Assembly (NCBI GenBank): GCA_027578815.1
Contig: JANBTH010000481.1
Location: 1-16,497 of the forward strand
Direction: 5' to 3'
Length of the DNA stretch: 16,497 nt
DNA from: Coemansia sp. RSA 1804
Lineage: Eukaryota > Kickxellomycota > Kickxellomycetes > Kickxellales > Kickxellaceae
Below are positions 1 through 7,985 of the stretch, one piece after another; positions within the stretch are counted from its first letter, which is position 1; the number at the start of each line of letters is the position of its first letter. The translations under genes and the position numbers were made by a program. A model generated the notes under the pieces. It did not search any database. It was not told the origin of the DNA and was given only the letters and a program-made list of their open reading frames with translations.

Positions 1-2
1 CA

Positions 3-2771
3 TCAGCGTCCTCGGAGGATGTACAGCTAACTCAGCTGCGCCACGTACCACGCAGCTCTGCCTGGTTTGCAAACGAGCCGGAGCTTGCCAATGAGCGCGT
101 GGGACGAAGCGCCAGCTGCTGCGAGCCGCAGATGTTTTCCAAGCGGCTGTCTTATGCCGGTGGCGACTGCGCTGATTACAGCGAGAACAACGGAGGCTCT
201 GCTACGGACAGCGCCGAGTACCAGCCCCGCTCCATCCTGCGTGTCAAGCGCACGTCTCTGCACCACCGTGCGTCGTCGACGAATTCTCTGTTATACGATG
301 ACACGGTCGGCGTGTCCTCGCGAGACTCGCATAAAAGCTGTCGTAGCATGACACTCCAAAGGGCAGCATCGCCATTGCCAGCACCAGCTCTTCTGCGCAG
401 TTTTGGCAGTGATTTCGAAAACTCGGGCTTGTGTGCGCACACAGACAGCGGTCCAAAGGCTATGGGCCTCCACAGCTTGGTGCCGAGCAAGCCTGTGGTT
501 GTGGTGTCGTCTGAGACAGCGCTGGCAGACATGCCTCCCCCGGCACCACAATTTCTAAAACAACTCGGCACAAGAAGAAGCGATGACAGCCTACGTCATA
601 GATCTGCTAACAGAGGCAGAAGCGATAATACGCATATTGATGCAACGTATGCGTCAAGCTCGGAGAATAGCATACACTATAGTGCTGAAAGCGCAAGCAT
701 TGATTCCTTGGCACAAGAAACGCTTTCTAGACCGTATGAGGGCATGCAGCAGACAGGCAGCTCGCCAACTAAAACGCACAGGGCGCCTCATTTCACCGCC
801 CTTATTAAAGCCGCGCACATGCTTAACAGCGGCAGCCACAGCCACAACGACGACGTCCTTTCGACCCGCAACTCCTACAACGTCTCCAGCAGACTTGCTC
901 GCTTTACGCGCAGACTTATCGATGGGCTGTCTTTTGGCCGCAGACAAAGCAGCGACTATGTGCTAGACGACAGCACTGCACGCGTAGTTCCTCAGAGCAG
1001 AGATGTGTCGTCATTAGCAACATTCGGCATATCTGTAGAAAACACGCCTTTGTCGCATTCTGAGGACACCGAGAATAATGTGCTTGAGTTTGCTCATTCC
1101 TCTGGAAAGCCGCCATCACCTGCGGCACCCCCGAACGATACACCTGGCAATCTGCAAAAGTCCAAGCATAATGACATTCCACATGAGATGGCATTGCCAG
1201 CAAGGAGACTCCAAGCCAAGCTGGCGTTGCTAAACAATAGCAAGGTTAGCGGCAAGCGCAACGTCAATCTGACGCTGCCAACCAACAAAGGTCTGTCCTT
1301 TCTGCCAGCAATGATGGCGATGCCGATGCTGTCACCGGCAAGTGCTTCGCTTAGCGCAGAGGCGGTCACAGCTACGGGAACTGGAACTGGAACAGCAGGT
1401 AGTAGCGCTCGGGATTCGCCACAGCCTCGGCCTTCGTCGGCAGTAGCAGTGGCAGCTGCAGCAATGGCCGCAGAGAGTAATGCTGACGCATTTTTTGATA
1501 TCGTGCCATTTGACAGCGTCTATCAGCCACTTTCCACGGCACCGGCGGTGGCTGCATGTGCACACAACATGCTCTGTCAGCTGGCAGGAACCAGAGGCAG
1601 AGCCAGGAGCAGGAGCATCAGCGTTGGCTACAGCGGCCTTAAAGATCATGGACGCGGAGCCATGACGGGCATCTGCGAATCGCACGGTATCCACGAGTCG
1701 CCGCCAGCGTCGCTGCATGCTGACGTGGCCGAGGAATGGGGGCTGTTTGTGAGCCATTGTCTTCGCCATCACGATGGCGGCCAGCAGACAGTGCCCAGCA
1801 TCGACAGCAGATCTACGTTTGTTGGAAACGTCGCAGAAAGCATCAATGTTCCATCGTCTCCTGGATCCAGCCTCACGACCGCTGCGATGATGGATCCCGG
1901 CGTAGTGCTTCCAAAGCGCTGGTTTTCTGATCTTGACGGAGCGGATGCCAACAATCTACATGCGCTTATTGCAAAGGGCGTCCCGGGCGAGTTCAGACGC
2001 CAGGTGTGGATGGAATGCGCGGGGGCGCTGGACATTCAGCCGCTTGAGGTAGCCAACCACGCGGAGTACGCCGAGGCTATCGAGCTTGACCTGCATCGCA
2101 CAGTTGGCCACGGCCTCCGTCTGCCTCCAGGGGTCGATGAAGAGGCCGCGATCCGCTGTCTGCGCTGGGTTCTGTGCGAGTATGCCAGCATAAACCCAGA
2201 GGTCGGGTACTGCCAGGGCATGAACAAGATAGTCTTTGGCCTGTTGAGCGCCGGACTGAACATGACAGACTCACTTCTGCTGCTGCGCTCTCTGCTTGAT
2301 GGCGGCATCCTTCCGTCTGGAATGTTTAGATCACCGCTGGACATTGTGCAGAACGACCAGCAGGTCCTGGAAGAGCTGGTTTGTCGCAGACTGCCGCAGC
2401 TGTCCATGCATATGCGGACCAGGCTTGCCGGTGCAGTTCCGTTGGCGCCAGTGACGGTAACGTGGTTTATGACGCTCTTTGTTGACTGTCTGCCAGAGGG
2501 CCACCGGCTGCGCGTGTGGGACATGCTGTTCGCGCACGGATACCCAGCCATATTTCAGGCATGTCTGGCGATTATCGAGTTCAACCAGGAGGCTCTTCTT
2601 CAGTGCAAAACGCCTATGACATTCTACACGCTGCTGCAGGACGTGCACCACACGATGCTGCATGTCTCGGAAGATGATTTTGCAGAACTGGCGTTCGGCA
2701 GGGCACGGCGTCCCTGCGTGATGCTGCGCGAGATTGAAGAGATCCGCCAGCTAACCGGTTCTCAAGAGTAA
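3..2771 (+). CDS. TBC-domain Rab GTPase-activating protein, 5'-partial
   Basis: The frame is open to the left window edge with no in-frame stop, so the true start is probably outside. The first in-window ATG in frame is at 132, but the sequence before it (reading ASSEDVQLTQL...) looks coding. About 620 residues are low-complexity, Ser-rich and probably disordered. A TBC domain follows at roughly nt 1960-2600. Both catalytic fingers of TBC RabGAPs are visible: the arginine finger IELDLHRT (Asp codon 2088, Arg codon 2097) and the glutamine finger GYCQGMN (Gln codon 2214). Later conserved TBC blocks (VWDMLFAHG, IFQACLAII) are also present. TBC proteins of this kind speed GTP hydrolysis by Rab/Ypt GTPases on membranes; with both fingers intact this one should be active. 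The Rab partner cannot be named. No GRAM or other domain is visible in the window part; one could lie upstream. No intron is needed. Confidence 0.9.
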   Translation, partial: SASSEDVQLTQLRHVPRSSAWFANEPELANERVGRSASCCEPQMFSKRLSYAGGDCADYSENNGGSATDSAEYQPRSILRVKRTSLHHRASSTNSLLYDDTVGVSSRDSHKSCRSMTLQRAASPLPAPALLRSFGSDFENSGLCAHTDSGPKAMGLHSLVPSKPVVVVSSETALADMPPPAPQFLKQLGTRRSDDSLRHRSANRGRSDNTHIDATYASSSENSIHYSAESASIDSLAQETLSRPYEGMQQTGSSPTKTHRAPHFTALIKAAHMLNSGSHSHNDDVLSTRNSYNVSSRLARFTRRLIDGLSFGRRQSSDYVLDDSTARVVPQSRDVSSLATFGISVENTPLSHSEDTENNVLEFAHSSGKPPSPAAPPNDTPGNLQKSKHNDIPHEMALPARRLQAKLALLNNSKVSGKRNVNLTLPTNKGLSFLPAMMAMPMLSPASASLSAEAVTATGTGTGTAGSSARDSPQPRPSSAVAVAAAAMAAESNADAFFDIVPFDSVYQPLSTAPAVAACAHNMLCQLAGTRGRARSRSISVGYSGLKDHGRGAMTGICESHGIHESPPASLHADVAEEWGLFVSHCLRHHDGGQQTVPSIDSRSTFVGNVAESINVPSSPGSSLTTAAMMDPGVVLPKRWFSDLDGADANNLHALIAKGVPGEFRRQVWMECAGALDIQPLEVANHAEYAEAIELDLHRTVGHGLRLPPGVDEEAAIRCLRWVLCEYASINPEVGYCQGMNKIVFGLLSAGLNMTDSLLLLRSLLDGGILPSGMFRSPLDIVQNDQQVLEELVCRRLPQLSMHMRTRLAGAVPLAPVTVTWFMTLFVDCLPEGHRLRVWDMLFAHGYPAIFQACLAIIEFNQEALLQCKTPMTFYTLLQDVHHTMLHVSEDDFAELAFGRARRPCVMLREIEEIRQLTGSQE

Positions 2772-3198
2772 TTTAAAAAGAAGAGAAATGCGGCTAGTGC
2801 TTTCAAAAGCTGAACAACGGGCACATACACAACATGTCTCTTTCATGAGAGTCAAGTTTTAGAAATAAAATTTAAAAGTGCCACTAGTCTTTTCTTGGGG
2901 GGGTTTATCTCCCTCCACTTCGTACCATATGTAATTTTTCTACTCATTTTTCTTTATTTCTCTACAAAGTTGTAACACCATATATTTCACTTGAAAATTT
3001 AAACCCCTATTTGTTAATTCTGCCATACAAACCGCATGCTGGCGCATATATCTGGCTAGTATGACAGAGAATAGCATACCACTCTCAAATATAAGCACTT
3101 CATTGCCGAATGCGGAAAGAACAAGGTGAAAAGCAAGCATGCATTTCTTCAGCTTAACATTATTACATTTCCAAGTTGCATTATTTAGGCTTTGTATT
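2772..3198. other. AT-rich intergenic spacer
   Basis: Holds the 3' flank of the TBC gene and no recognisable gene. A 66-codon minus-strand frame with an ATG at 3140 is present; it is hydrophobic, unlike any family I know, and of a length expected by chance in this composition. Confidence 0.5.
2864..2869 (+). terminator. Polyadenylation signal of the TBC gene
   Basis: AATAAA lies 93 nt after the stop codon of the TBC gene, in AT-rich 3' sequence. It is a plausible cleavage/polyadenylation signal; only the hexamer and its position support it. Confidence 0.45.
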
Positions 3199-3204
3199 TT
3201 TATT
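3199..3204 (-). terminator. Possible polyadenylation signal of the small zinc-ribbon ORF
   Basis: AATAAA on the minus strand, about 35 nt beyond the stop codon of the ORF at 3239-3436. The spacing suits a compact fungal 3' end, but the region is AT-rich and the hexamer could be chance. Confidence 0.3.
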
Positions 3205-3238
3205 AAACTATAGAAACAGCTATAAACTATCTTTTTGC

Positions 3239-3436
3239 CTACGATAATGTATATTCATTGTGTTTGCCACATTGGGAACATTTTGTATCGATTTTTTTGC
3301 TATTTGGTATTGGTTTACTATAACCACAGTTGCATGTATATGTTATTTTGTTATATGGAATTGCAGTTTTTATAAATTTGGATGCATCTGTGCCATTCTT
3401 GCCCTGGTTTGAATTAGAACTATGTGGTGATGGCAT
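3239..3436 (-). CDS. Hypothetical 65-aa protein with zinc-ribbon-like cysteine pattern
   Basis: A short frame with a true ATG at 3436 and TAG at 3239. After a polar N-terminus (Ser/Asn/Gly/Lys, residues 1-20) it carries four cysteines as two pairs, CNCGYSKP near residue 36 and CSQCGKHNEY near residue 54. This CxC-x(15-16)-CxxCG spacing resembles a small zinc ribbon; each pair is next to a glycine, as in zinc knuckles. A TATA-like TTTATAAA lies about 25 nt upstream and an AATAAA about 35 nt downstream. The ORF lies in a long AT-rich spacer with no coding neighbour on its strand. I do not recognise the protein. It could be a real small gene, the last exon of a larger gene, or chance; the paired CG-flanked cysteines are the best argument for reality. 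Confidence 0.35.
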   Translation of the reverse strand: MPSPHSSNSNQGKNGTDASKFIKTAIPYNKITYTCNCGYSKPIPNSKKIDTKCSQCGKHNEYTLS

Positions 3437-4140
3437 AGCGTTAATGCAAACTCGCTAGTTTATAAATCTTGTAATAGTGTGAAAAGGAGTAGAAAAGAAA
3501 AAGAATAAATTTTTATTTTATTGCAAGTCAGAGAAAAGGGGAATTCTTTATTTTATATGTGTATAGTGCACGTCATCATGAATTAATTATAAAATATATT
3601 TGCTTTTAGCTTTCACCTGCAATAGAATATCTATATTTGTCAGTAAATTTTGCATTTTCTATCTCAGATAAGGGAACAGTAAATTACCATATGGCAATCA
3701 ACTGACTGTAAACCAGGTACTGTTGAGCAATTCAGCAGGTCAACAATTTTTTATAGAATAAATATATTGCAGCTACATTTTGAAATAGGACTTGAACTTC
3801 ATAAATCAGATAACGCAATATACGGTTTTCTAATATCACATGAATGCACAGCATGTAAAAAAAGTTTTATCTATGAAAAATAGCCATGTACTATAGCATA
3901 CAAGAATAAAAATGTAGTAGATATCACAGACCTACAACAAATATTAATATTGGCAATACCAGTGACAAAGGCTCATGGATGCCCAACAACACTCAAAGCT
4001 TTCATAATTTCCCAGAAAGTGACATCAATTTCCAGACAATAAAACAAACCATATCTTGATTTGTGTGGAAGATTAAAGTATTAGCGGATTTGCAACAACG
4101 CCCTATTTTTTGTTGGGGAGAATAAAGTCAACAGTATCTG

Positions 4141-4147
4141 TGACTCA
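4141..4147 (+). promoter_or_regulatory. Gcn4/CPC1-type site (TGACTCA) upstream of threonine synthase
   Basis: A perfect TGACTCA, the consensus bound by the fungal bZIP regulator Gcn4/CPC1 of general amino-acid control, lies 386 nt before the THR4 start codon. Amino-acid biosynthesis genes are typical targets in yeast and Neurospora. A single 7-mer is weak evidence and it is rather far from the gene. Confidence 0.35.
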
Positions 4148-4383
4148 CTCATTAGAACTAAAGCAAATCTCGAATCCATTAATCAGTCCAGGCAACACAA
4201 TTTAAAAAAAAGCGTGATTTGCCCGTATTTAATAACGTGTTCCAGTCTTGCAAAGTGATTGGAGAAGAGCTTGGAGCTTGGCTAAGCGAAGGCATTATGC
4301 ACTCTTTGTTATTTTCCCCAGATTGGAACTGGCTAACAAGAAGCAGTTCACAGAGTGTAAATGGCGGTGAAAAGTATCAATCG

Positions 4384-4480
4384 ATCGATATTCTTTTGCT
4401 TCTTTTCTTTTTTTGATTTCGCAATACAACATATTTATCTCTCTTCTCCTCTTGAAGACCTTTTTTCTCTTTATATTACA
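4384..4480 (+). promoter_or_regulatory. Pyrimidine-rich core promoter region of threonine synthase
   Basis: The plus strand is dominated by T and CT runs and ends in a TATA-like TTATATTA at about 4471, some 50 nt before the THR4 ATG. Such pyrimidine tracts upstream of the start site are usual in well-expressed fungal genes. A start of transcription after 4471 would also exclude the upstream ATG at 4361 from the mRNA. Confidence 0.35.
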
Positions 4481-4526
4481 TACACGGTATCTGCTATAGA
4501 TTATCACACAAGGCAGGTCGTCAGCT

Positions 4527-6089
4527 ATGAAGTACCGTTCGACTCGTGGAAAGGCCTCTGGCCAGAGCTTTGAGAGCGTTGTTCTCGAGGGCCTTGCGGC
4601 AGACGGCGGGCTCTATATCCCCGAACATCTTCCCTCGCTTCCAGCCGACTGGCAAACCGCATGGGCGCAGCTCAGTTTTCCGCAGCTAGCAACCGAGCTC
4701 ATTTCGCTCTTTGTCGGCGACGACATGACTCACGCGGAGGTCGAGAGGCTGGTCGCCAAATCGTACAGCACCTTTGATACTGCGCAAGTCACCCCACTGG
4801 TTGATCTGGACAAGGCAACAAACACGCATATCCTGGAGCTGTTCCACGGACCCACCTTTGCATTCAAGGATGTTGCGCTGCAGTTCCTGGGCAATCTGTT
4901 CGAGTTCTTCCTGGAACGCCGCAACGCACAGAAGGCAGCCGATGAGCCTACGCACAAGATCACGGTTGTCGGTGCGACAAGCGGAGACACTGGCAGCGCT
5001 GCAATCTACGGGTTGCGCGGGAAGAAGAACGTGTCCGTGTTTATTCTCCATCCAAAGGGCCGCGTCTCGCCGATCCAAGAGGCCCAGATGACCACCGTGC
5101 TTGACGCAAACGTCCATAACCTGTCGATTACCGGGACATTCGACGACTGCCAGGACATTGTCAAGCAGCTGTTTGGTCGCCCGGAATTCAAGAAGGATCA
5201 CTCGCTGGGCGCAATCAACTCGATCAACTGGGCTCGTATCTTGGCGCAGATAACCTACTACTTTTACGCCTACTTTACTCTTGTGCAGCAGGGCGTAAAG
5301 AACCCCAAGCCAGTGTTTGTTGTTCCGTCAGGAAACTTTGGCGATATTCTGGCCGGATACTATGCGCAGTCCCTGGGTCTTCCCGTCGGGAAGCTTGTTA
5401 TTGCTACCAACGAAAACGACATCCTCGATCGCTTCTTGCGCTCCGGAAGATACGAGAAGAACAGCGAGAGCGGTGTGCTTGCCACGCCATCCCCAGCCAT
5501 GGACATTTTGGTGTCGTCTAACTTTGAGCGCTTCCTATGGTATCTCGCGCGCAACTACGAGGCGTCAGAGGATGCTGCTTCTGCTGGGACGCAAGAATCC
5601 CCTGGCCAGGCCGGCGGCGAGATTATCCGCAAGTGGATGGACCAGCTCAAGACCGAGGGCTCATTCGCCGTATCAGAAAAGGCGCTCCAAGCGGCACGCC
5701 AGATATTCTGGTCCGGTCGGTGCAGCGATGCCGACACTTACGAGACTATTGCAAGACATTACAGAAACGACAAGGACACTTCATCTTATTTGCTTGATCC
5801 ACACACCGCTGTTGGCGTCTACGTGGCAGAGACACTGCGTGCCGATATCGGCAAGCTTGGCGGTAGCGATGTCCACACCATTTGCCTGTCCACTGCTCAT
5901 CCAGCAAAGTTCTCCGAGGCTGTGCTCAAGGCTGTCAACGACAAGGGCCACCACCTCGACTTCCAGTCCATTCTTCCTCAGCCCTTTGTTGGGTTGCTCG
6001 AGAAGCCGAGACGCTGTGTTGAGTGCGAGAACTCTGCCGATGCTGTCGCCAAGGTCATAATCGACCAGGCGGCTTTGGCATCATCATAA
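4527..6089 (+). CDS. THR4: Threonine synthase (O-phosphohomoserine to threonine)
   Basis: Pyridoxal-phosphate enzyme that converts O-phosphohomoserine and water to L-threonine and phosphate, the last step of threonine synthesis in the cytosol. The 520-aa intronless frame matches fungal threonine synthase end to end and is close to the yeast length of about 514. The N-terminal block MKYRSTRGKA...FESVVLEGLAADGGLYIP is typical. The PLP-binding lysine is Lys114 in HGPTFAFKDVALQF. The phosphate-binding loops are GATSGDTGSAAI (residues 149-160) and PSGNFGD (267-273). Other family blocks are RILAQITYYFYAYF, ATNENDILDRF and LSTAHPAKF. The ATG at 4527 fits the family N-terminus. An out-of-frame ATG at 4361 heads a 70-codon frame overlapping this start, but probably lies upstream of transcription. 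The gene converges on QCR10. Confidence 0.97.
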   Translation: MKYRSTRGKASGQSFESVVLEGLAADGGLYIPEHLPSLPADWQTAWAQLSFPQLATELISLFVGDDMTHAEVERLVAKSYSTFDTAQVTPLVDLDKATNTHILELFHGPTFAFKDVALQFLGNLFEFFLERRNAQKAADEPTHKITVVGATSGDTGSAAIYGLRGKKNVSVFILHPKGRVSPIQEAQMTTVLDANVHNLSITGTFDDCQDIVKQLFGRPEFKKDHSLGAINSINWARILAQITYYFYAYFTLVQQGVKNPKPVFVVPSGNFGDILAGYYAQSLGLPVGKLVIATNENDILDRFLRSGRYEKNSESGVLATPSPAMDILVSSNFERFLWYLARNYEASEDAASAGTQESPGQAGGEIIRKWMDQLKTEGSFAVSEKALQAARQIFWSGRCSDADTYETIARHYRNDKDTSSYLLDPHTAVGVYVAETLRADIGKLGGSDVHTICLSTAHPAKFSEAVLKAVNDKGHHLDFQSILPQPFVGLLEKPRRCVECENSADAVAKVIIDQAALASS

Positions 6090-6151
6090 TCAACCAACAA
6101 GCCCATATCTTTAATATTACTTCTTCTAAAAGAGATATAGGAAACCCGCAG

Positions 6152-6165
6152 AAACCGGCCGGTTT
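6152..6165. repeat. Perfect 14-bp palindrome in the THR4/QCR10 convergent spacer
   Basis: AAACCGGCCGGTTT is a perfect GC-centred palindrome about 60 nt past the THR4 stop, in otherwise AT-rich 3' sequence. A 10-bp tandem duplication (GGTGTATTGA twice, 6248-6267) lies nearby. Either could be incidental; no function is claimed. Confidence 0.4.
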
Positions 6166-6366
6166 GAATGGTTCACGTTAGGAGGTCCATAGCATATTGC
6201 TTTGCTTAAAAATAAAATAAAACATACGCCTTCATGTACGTGCTCAGGGTGTATTGAGGTGTATTGAAAAAAGACAGGCAACCTGGTTGCAAGAGATAAT
6301 TAAAGTAACGAAGAATAGAATACCCAAGACGGCAAAAGATGCGCTTAAGAGACAGATAGCAATGGT

Positions 6367-6838
6367 CTACTTCTTCTCGTCTTCTTCGACCTTCCAGTAC
6401 CACCCAACGACAGGAGTCTTCTGGAGTATGCTCTTTTTGATAATCGGGACCTGCGAGACGAGGAAAAGCCCCATGATGCCAGCAAACGCTCCCCAGCGAG
6501 CGCTCGAACCGAACCTAGAGATATCAAGTGTATTTGCCAGTTTTCGCCGTAATATTATCCCAGGGAGCCACACGGTTTCGATTATTGTGATTCAGCAGAA
6601 AAGTACAAAGAAAGAAACAACGTCAATACAAGGTTGAATTAGTCACAGAATTTAATAATAGAGAGTCTGGAATTAGCAAAACAGATCAGTTGTAGCTCTG
6701 TCCAAAGCGCAATCGTCGCCTTCATTGCTAAAAGGAAGAAAATGATATCGTTCTTTCTTACCAGTAACGAGCTGATTCTGCAGAGTAACCGCCAACGTTG
6801 GCGCGCAGTTTGGGACTGATTGGAGGAGCGGCAACCAT
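6367..6838 (-). CDS. QCR10: Cytochrome b-c1 complex subunit 10 (QCR10), two exons
   Basis: Exon 1 is 6838-6762 and exon 2 is 6514-6367, joined across a 247-nt intron (6761-6515) with donor GTAAGA and acceptor CTCTAG. The splice is phase 2 and gives a 74-aa protein in one frame (225 nt with stop), starting MVAAPPISPKLRANVGGY. After the junction come SSARWGAFAGIMGLFLVSQVPIIKK, one hydrophobic transmembrane stretch of about 18 residues, then the conserved KTPVVGWYW and an acidic/basic tail EEDEKK. This pattern (Trp-Gly before a single membrane helix, then a VP...K.P..G motif) is that of the small QCR10/UQCR11 subunit of mitochondrial complex III, a non-catalytic inner-membrane subunit near the Rieske protein. 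The frame upstream of the acceptor in exon 2 is intron sequence. Assignment rests on motif and size; alignment would settle it. Confidence 0.8.
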
Positions 6839-7015
6839 GATTAGAGAGGATCTGAAAAAGATTTATATCTAATAGATAAAGAACAAAACGTGAATAAAAA
6901 GTCAATTTGAAGCAAAGAAGGAAAAGCATCAGGAAAACACCCAAGCCCTTTCCCCCAAAAAAGCTGGTTTAATATCAATCGGGTTTCACTGTATCTACAT
7001 CCAGAGTCCCAGCTA

Positions 7016-7238
7016 TGTTCCGATTGGAATTATCGCGGGGGCCTCAGATCAAGGCTTAGATCAGGGCAATCCGTGAGACGCGACGCACTACGGAGACTGG
7101 ACAATCGGAGGGGTATTTAATCCCGCCCCCACATGACAAAGGGAAGAGTTCTCCCTTGTCTATTTTTCTCACATTGTTTATTAAAATAAACACCTATTTA
7201 TTGCGTAAACGTAAGGTCGGCTTCTATCCCCCACAACA
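7016..7238. repeat. Possible solo LTR or other LTR-like repeat
   Basis: A 223-bp segment bounded by TGTT (7016) and AACA (7235-7238), the short inverted termini of LTRs. In the plus orientation it has a GC/CpG-rich first half, a TATA-like GGTATTTAATCC at about 7115, a small hairpin (GACAAAGGG...CCCTTGTC, 7136-7160), an A/T-rich stretch with AATAAA at about 7183, and a CCCCCACAACA end. This order (TATA, start region, poly-A signal, CA end) is LTR-like. No matching 5-bp target duplication is seen (AGCTA on the left, GAATC on the right) and no second copy is in the window, so the boundaries are uncertain. Confidence 0.3.
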
Positions 7239-7245
7239 GAATCAT

Positions 7246-7391
7246 ACTGATAGCACCCGTCTTTCTCTGGCACAAAATGTTTAGTTATTGTCGCTGTTGT
7301 AATACAGTTTCACTTCTATGAAAGTATCGTCTTTTACTGCATAATTTCTATAACTTTTCACAATTGTTCTGCCCTGACTTTGGGCACACAC
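7246..7391 (-). pseudogene. Downstream remnant of the AAA-ATPase-like pseudogene beyond the MITE
   Basis: If the MITE and one TA are removed, the minus-strand frame of the AAA-ATPase pseudogene passes without a shift into this segment, reading FTPYSVCPKSGQNNCEKL before a TAG. In the family this place holds a WYNGY-like motif followed by an (E)K(V/I)YNP block, so FTPYSV and CEKL-stop can be laid over it, with the stop in place of Tyr. Downstream the frame has further stops and fades out near the LTR-like segment. The protein match is short; the frame continuity is what supports it. Confidence 0.45.
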
Positions 7392-7393
7392 TA

Positions 7394-7582
7394 TGTTATG
7401 ATGACATAGGAGATGTTAACATTTGATTGGAATGTTAACATTCGATGCAAAAGTAAACATCTCTGGTCATCACAAGTAGCATTTTTGTATTAGGATTTGA
7501 TCTATAGTAGTGTACTCTTTTAATAGTGGATGACCAGTGGCTATAAAAGCACCGATATTCACTATTCGAAAGAAGGATGTTT
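7394..7582 (+). repeat. Left terminal inverted repeat of the MITE
   Basis: Pairs with 7799-7983. Conserved blocks, outside to inside, are TGTTATGATGAC, GAGATGTTAACATTTGAT, TAATGTTAACATT-like palindromes, TTAGGATTTGATC/TAGTAGTGTA, and GTGGCTATAAAAGCACCGATAT. It has drifted from the right arm by substitutions and small indels, so the insertion is not very recent. Confidence 0.8.
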
Positions 7583-7798
7583 CTTGAGGTAGTCTTAAAA
7601 GTAATTTTATTAAAAGAAAATTAAAAGTCTACGATACACTAACGGCTGTCTAAACTCTTAAGTATTAAAATACAAGTTTACCCAGTCCGCCCATGCTTAA
7701 AGCCTCATTTCTAAATGTATAAACAATGCTGGTCAATCATTTTTACCAGAAACACATGTTATATCGTATACTTTTGTTATGTTGATTTTTCATAAAAT

Positions 7799-7983
7799 AA
7801 CATCTTCAATAGTGGATATCGGTGCTTTTTATAGCCACCGATCATTCACTATTGAAAAGAATACACTACTAAAGAATCAGATCCTATTAGAAAAATGTTA
7901 TTCACGATGGTATGAGATGTTAACATTTGCATCAAATATTAACATTTTGATCAAATGTTAACATCTCATACGTCATCATAACA
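7799..7983 (-). repeat. Right terminal inverted repeat of the MITE
   Basis: Reverse-complement partner of 7394-7582. Its outermost bases supply the last codons and TGA stop (7976-7978) of the truncated AAA-ATPase frame. The inner hairpin at 7807-7854 is the better preserved of the two: CAATAGTG...CGGTG pairs with CACCG...CACTATTG, with TATAAAAA (minus strand, 7826-7833) in the loop. Confidence 0.8.
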
Positions 7984-7985
7984 TA

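Larger units (their letters stand above)
3437..4526. other. AT-rich intergenic region upstream of threonine synthase
   Basis: About 1.1 kb with no convincing gene on either strand. It is strongly AT-rich up to about 4200, with many short A/T runs. The right third contains a Gcn4-like site and a pyrimidine-rich stretch that look like the THR4 promoter. Confidence 0.55.
7394..7983. mobile_element. MITE, 590 bp, with ~185-bp terminal inverted repeats and TA target duplication
   Basis: The ends are perfect inverted copies of TGTTATGATGAC and the similarity continues inward for about 185 bp on each side (7394-7582 and 7799-7983), with indels and substitutions. The element is bracketed by TA (7392-7393 and 7984-7985), as for Tc1/mariner-type insertions. 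Subterminally the arms contain repeated GTTAAC palindromes (GATGTTAACATTTGATC and related). Near their inner ends each arm holds a second imperfect hairpin with TATAAAA in the loop. The 216-bp centre is AT-rich and has no coding capacity; the 60-codon plus-strand frame at 7779-7961 runs through the inverted repeat and is not a gene. It interrupts the AAA-ATPase pseudogene. The superfamily is inferred from the TA duplication only. Confidence 0.85.

Noticed and set aside
2036..2551. 171-codon minus-strand frame opposite the TBC domain
   Set aside because: Antisense shadow of a GC-rich coding region; the sense frame has both TBC catalytic motifs.
2940..3140. 66-codon minus-strand ORF with ATG at 3140
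   Set aside because: Hydrophobic, unrecognised, of chance length in AT-rich sequence, and without nearby start or end signals.
3570..3582. CGTCATCATGAA resembling the MITE tip
   Set aside because: Only about 9-10 bases match, and the adjoining GTTAAC blocks are absent.
4361..4573. Upstream ATG frame overlapping the THR4 start out of frame
   Set aside because: It could be a regulatory uORF, but a TATA-like motif at about 4471 suggests transcription starts downstream of its ATG, and the translation is mostly an F/S-rich product of the pyrimidine tract.
5317..6060. 247-codon plus-strand frame inside threonine synthase
   Set aside because: Alternate-frame shadow of THR4, whose own frame matches the family throughout.
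7779..7961. 60-codon plus-strand ORF in the MITE
   Set aside because: It runs through the inverted-repeat arm and hairpin; no transposase motif.
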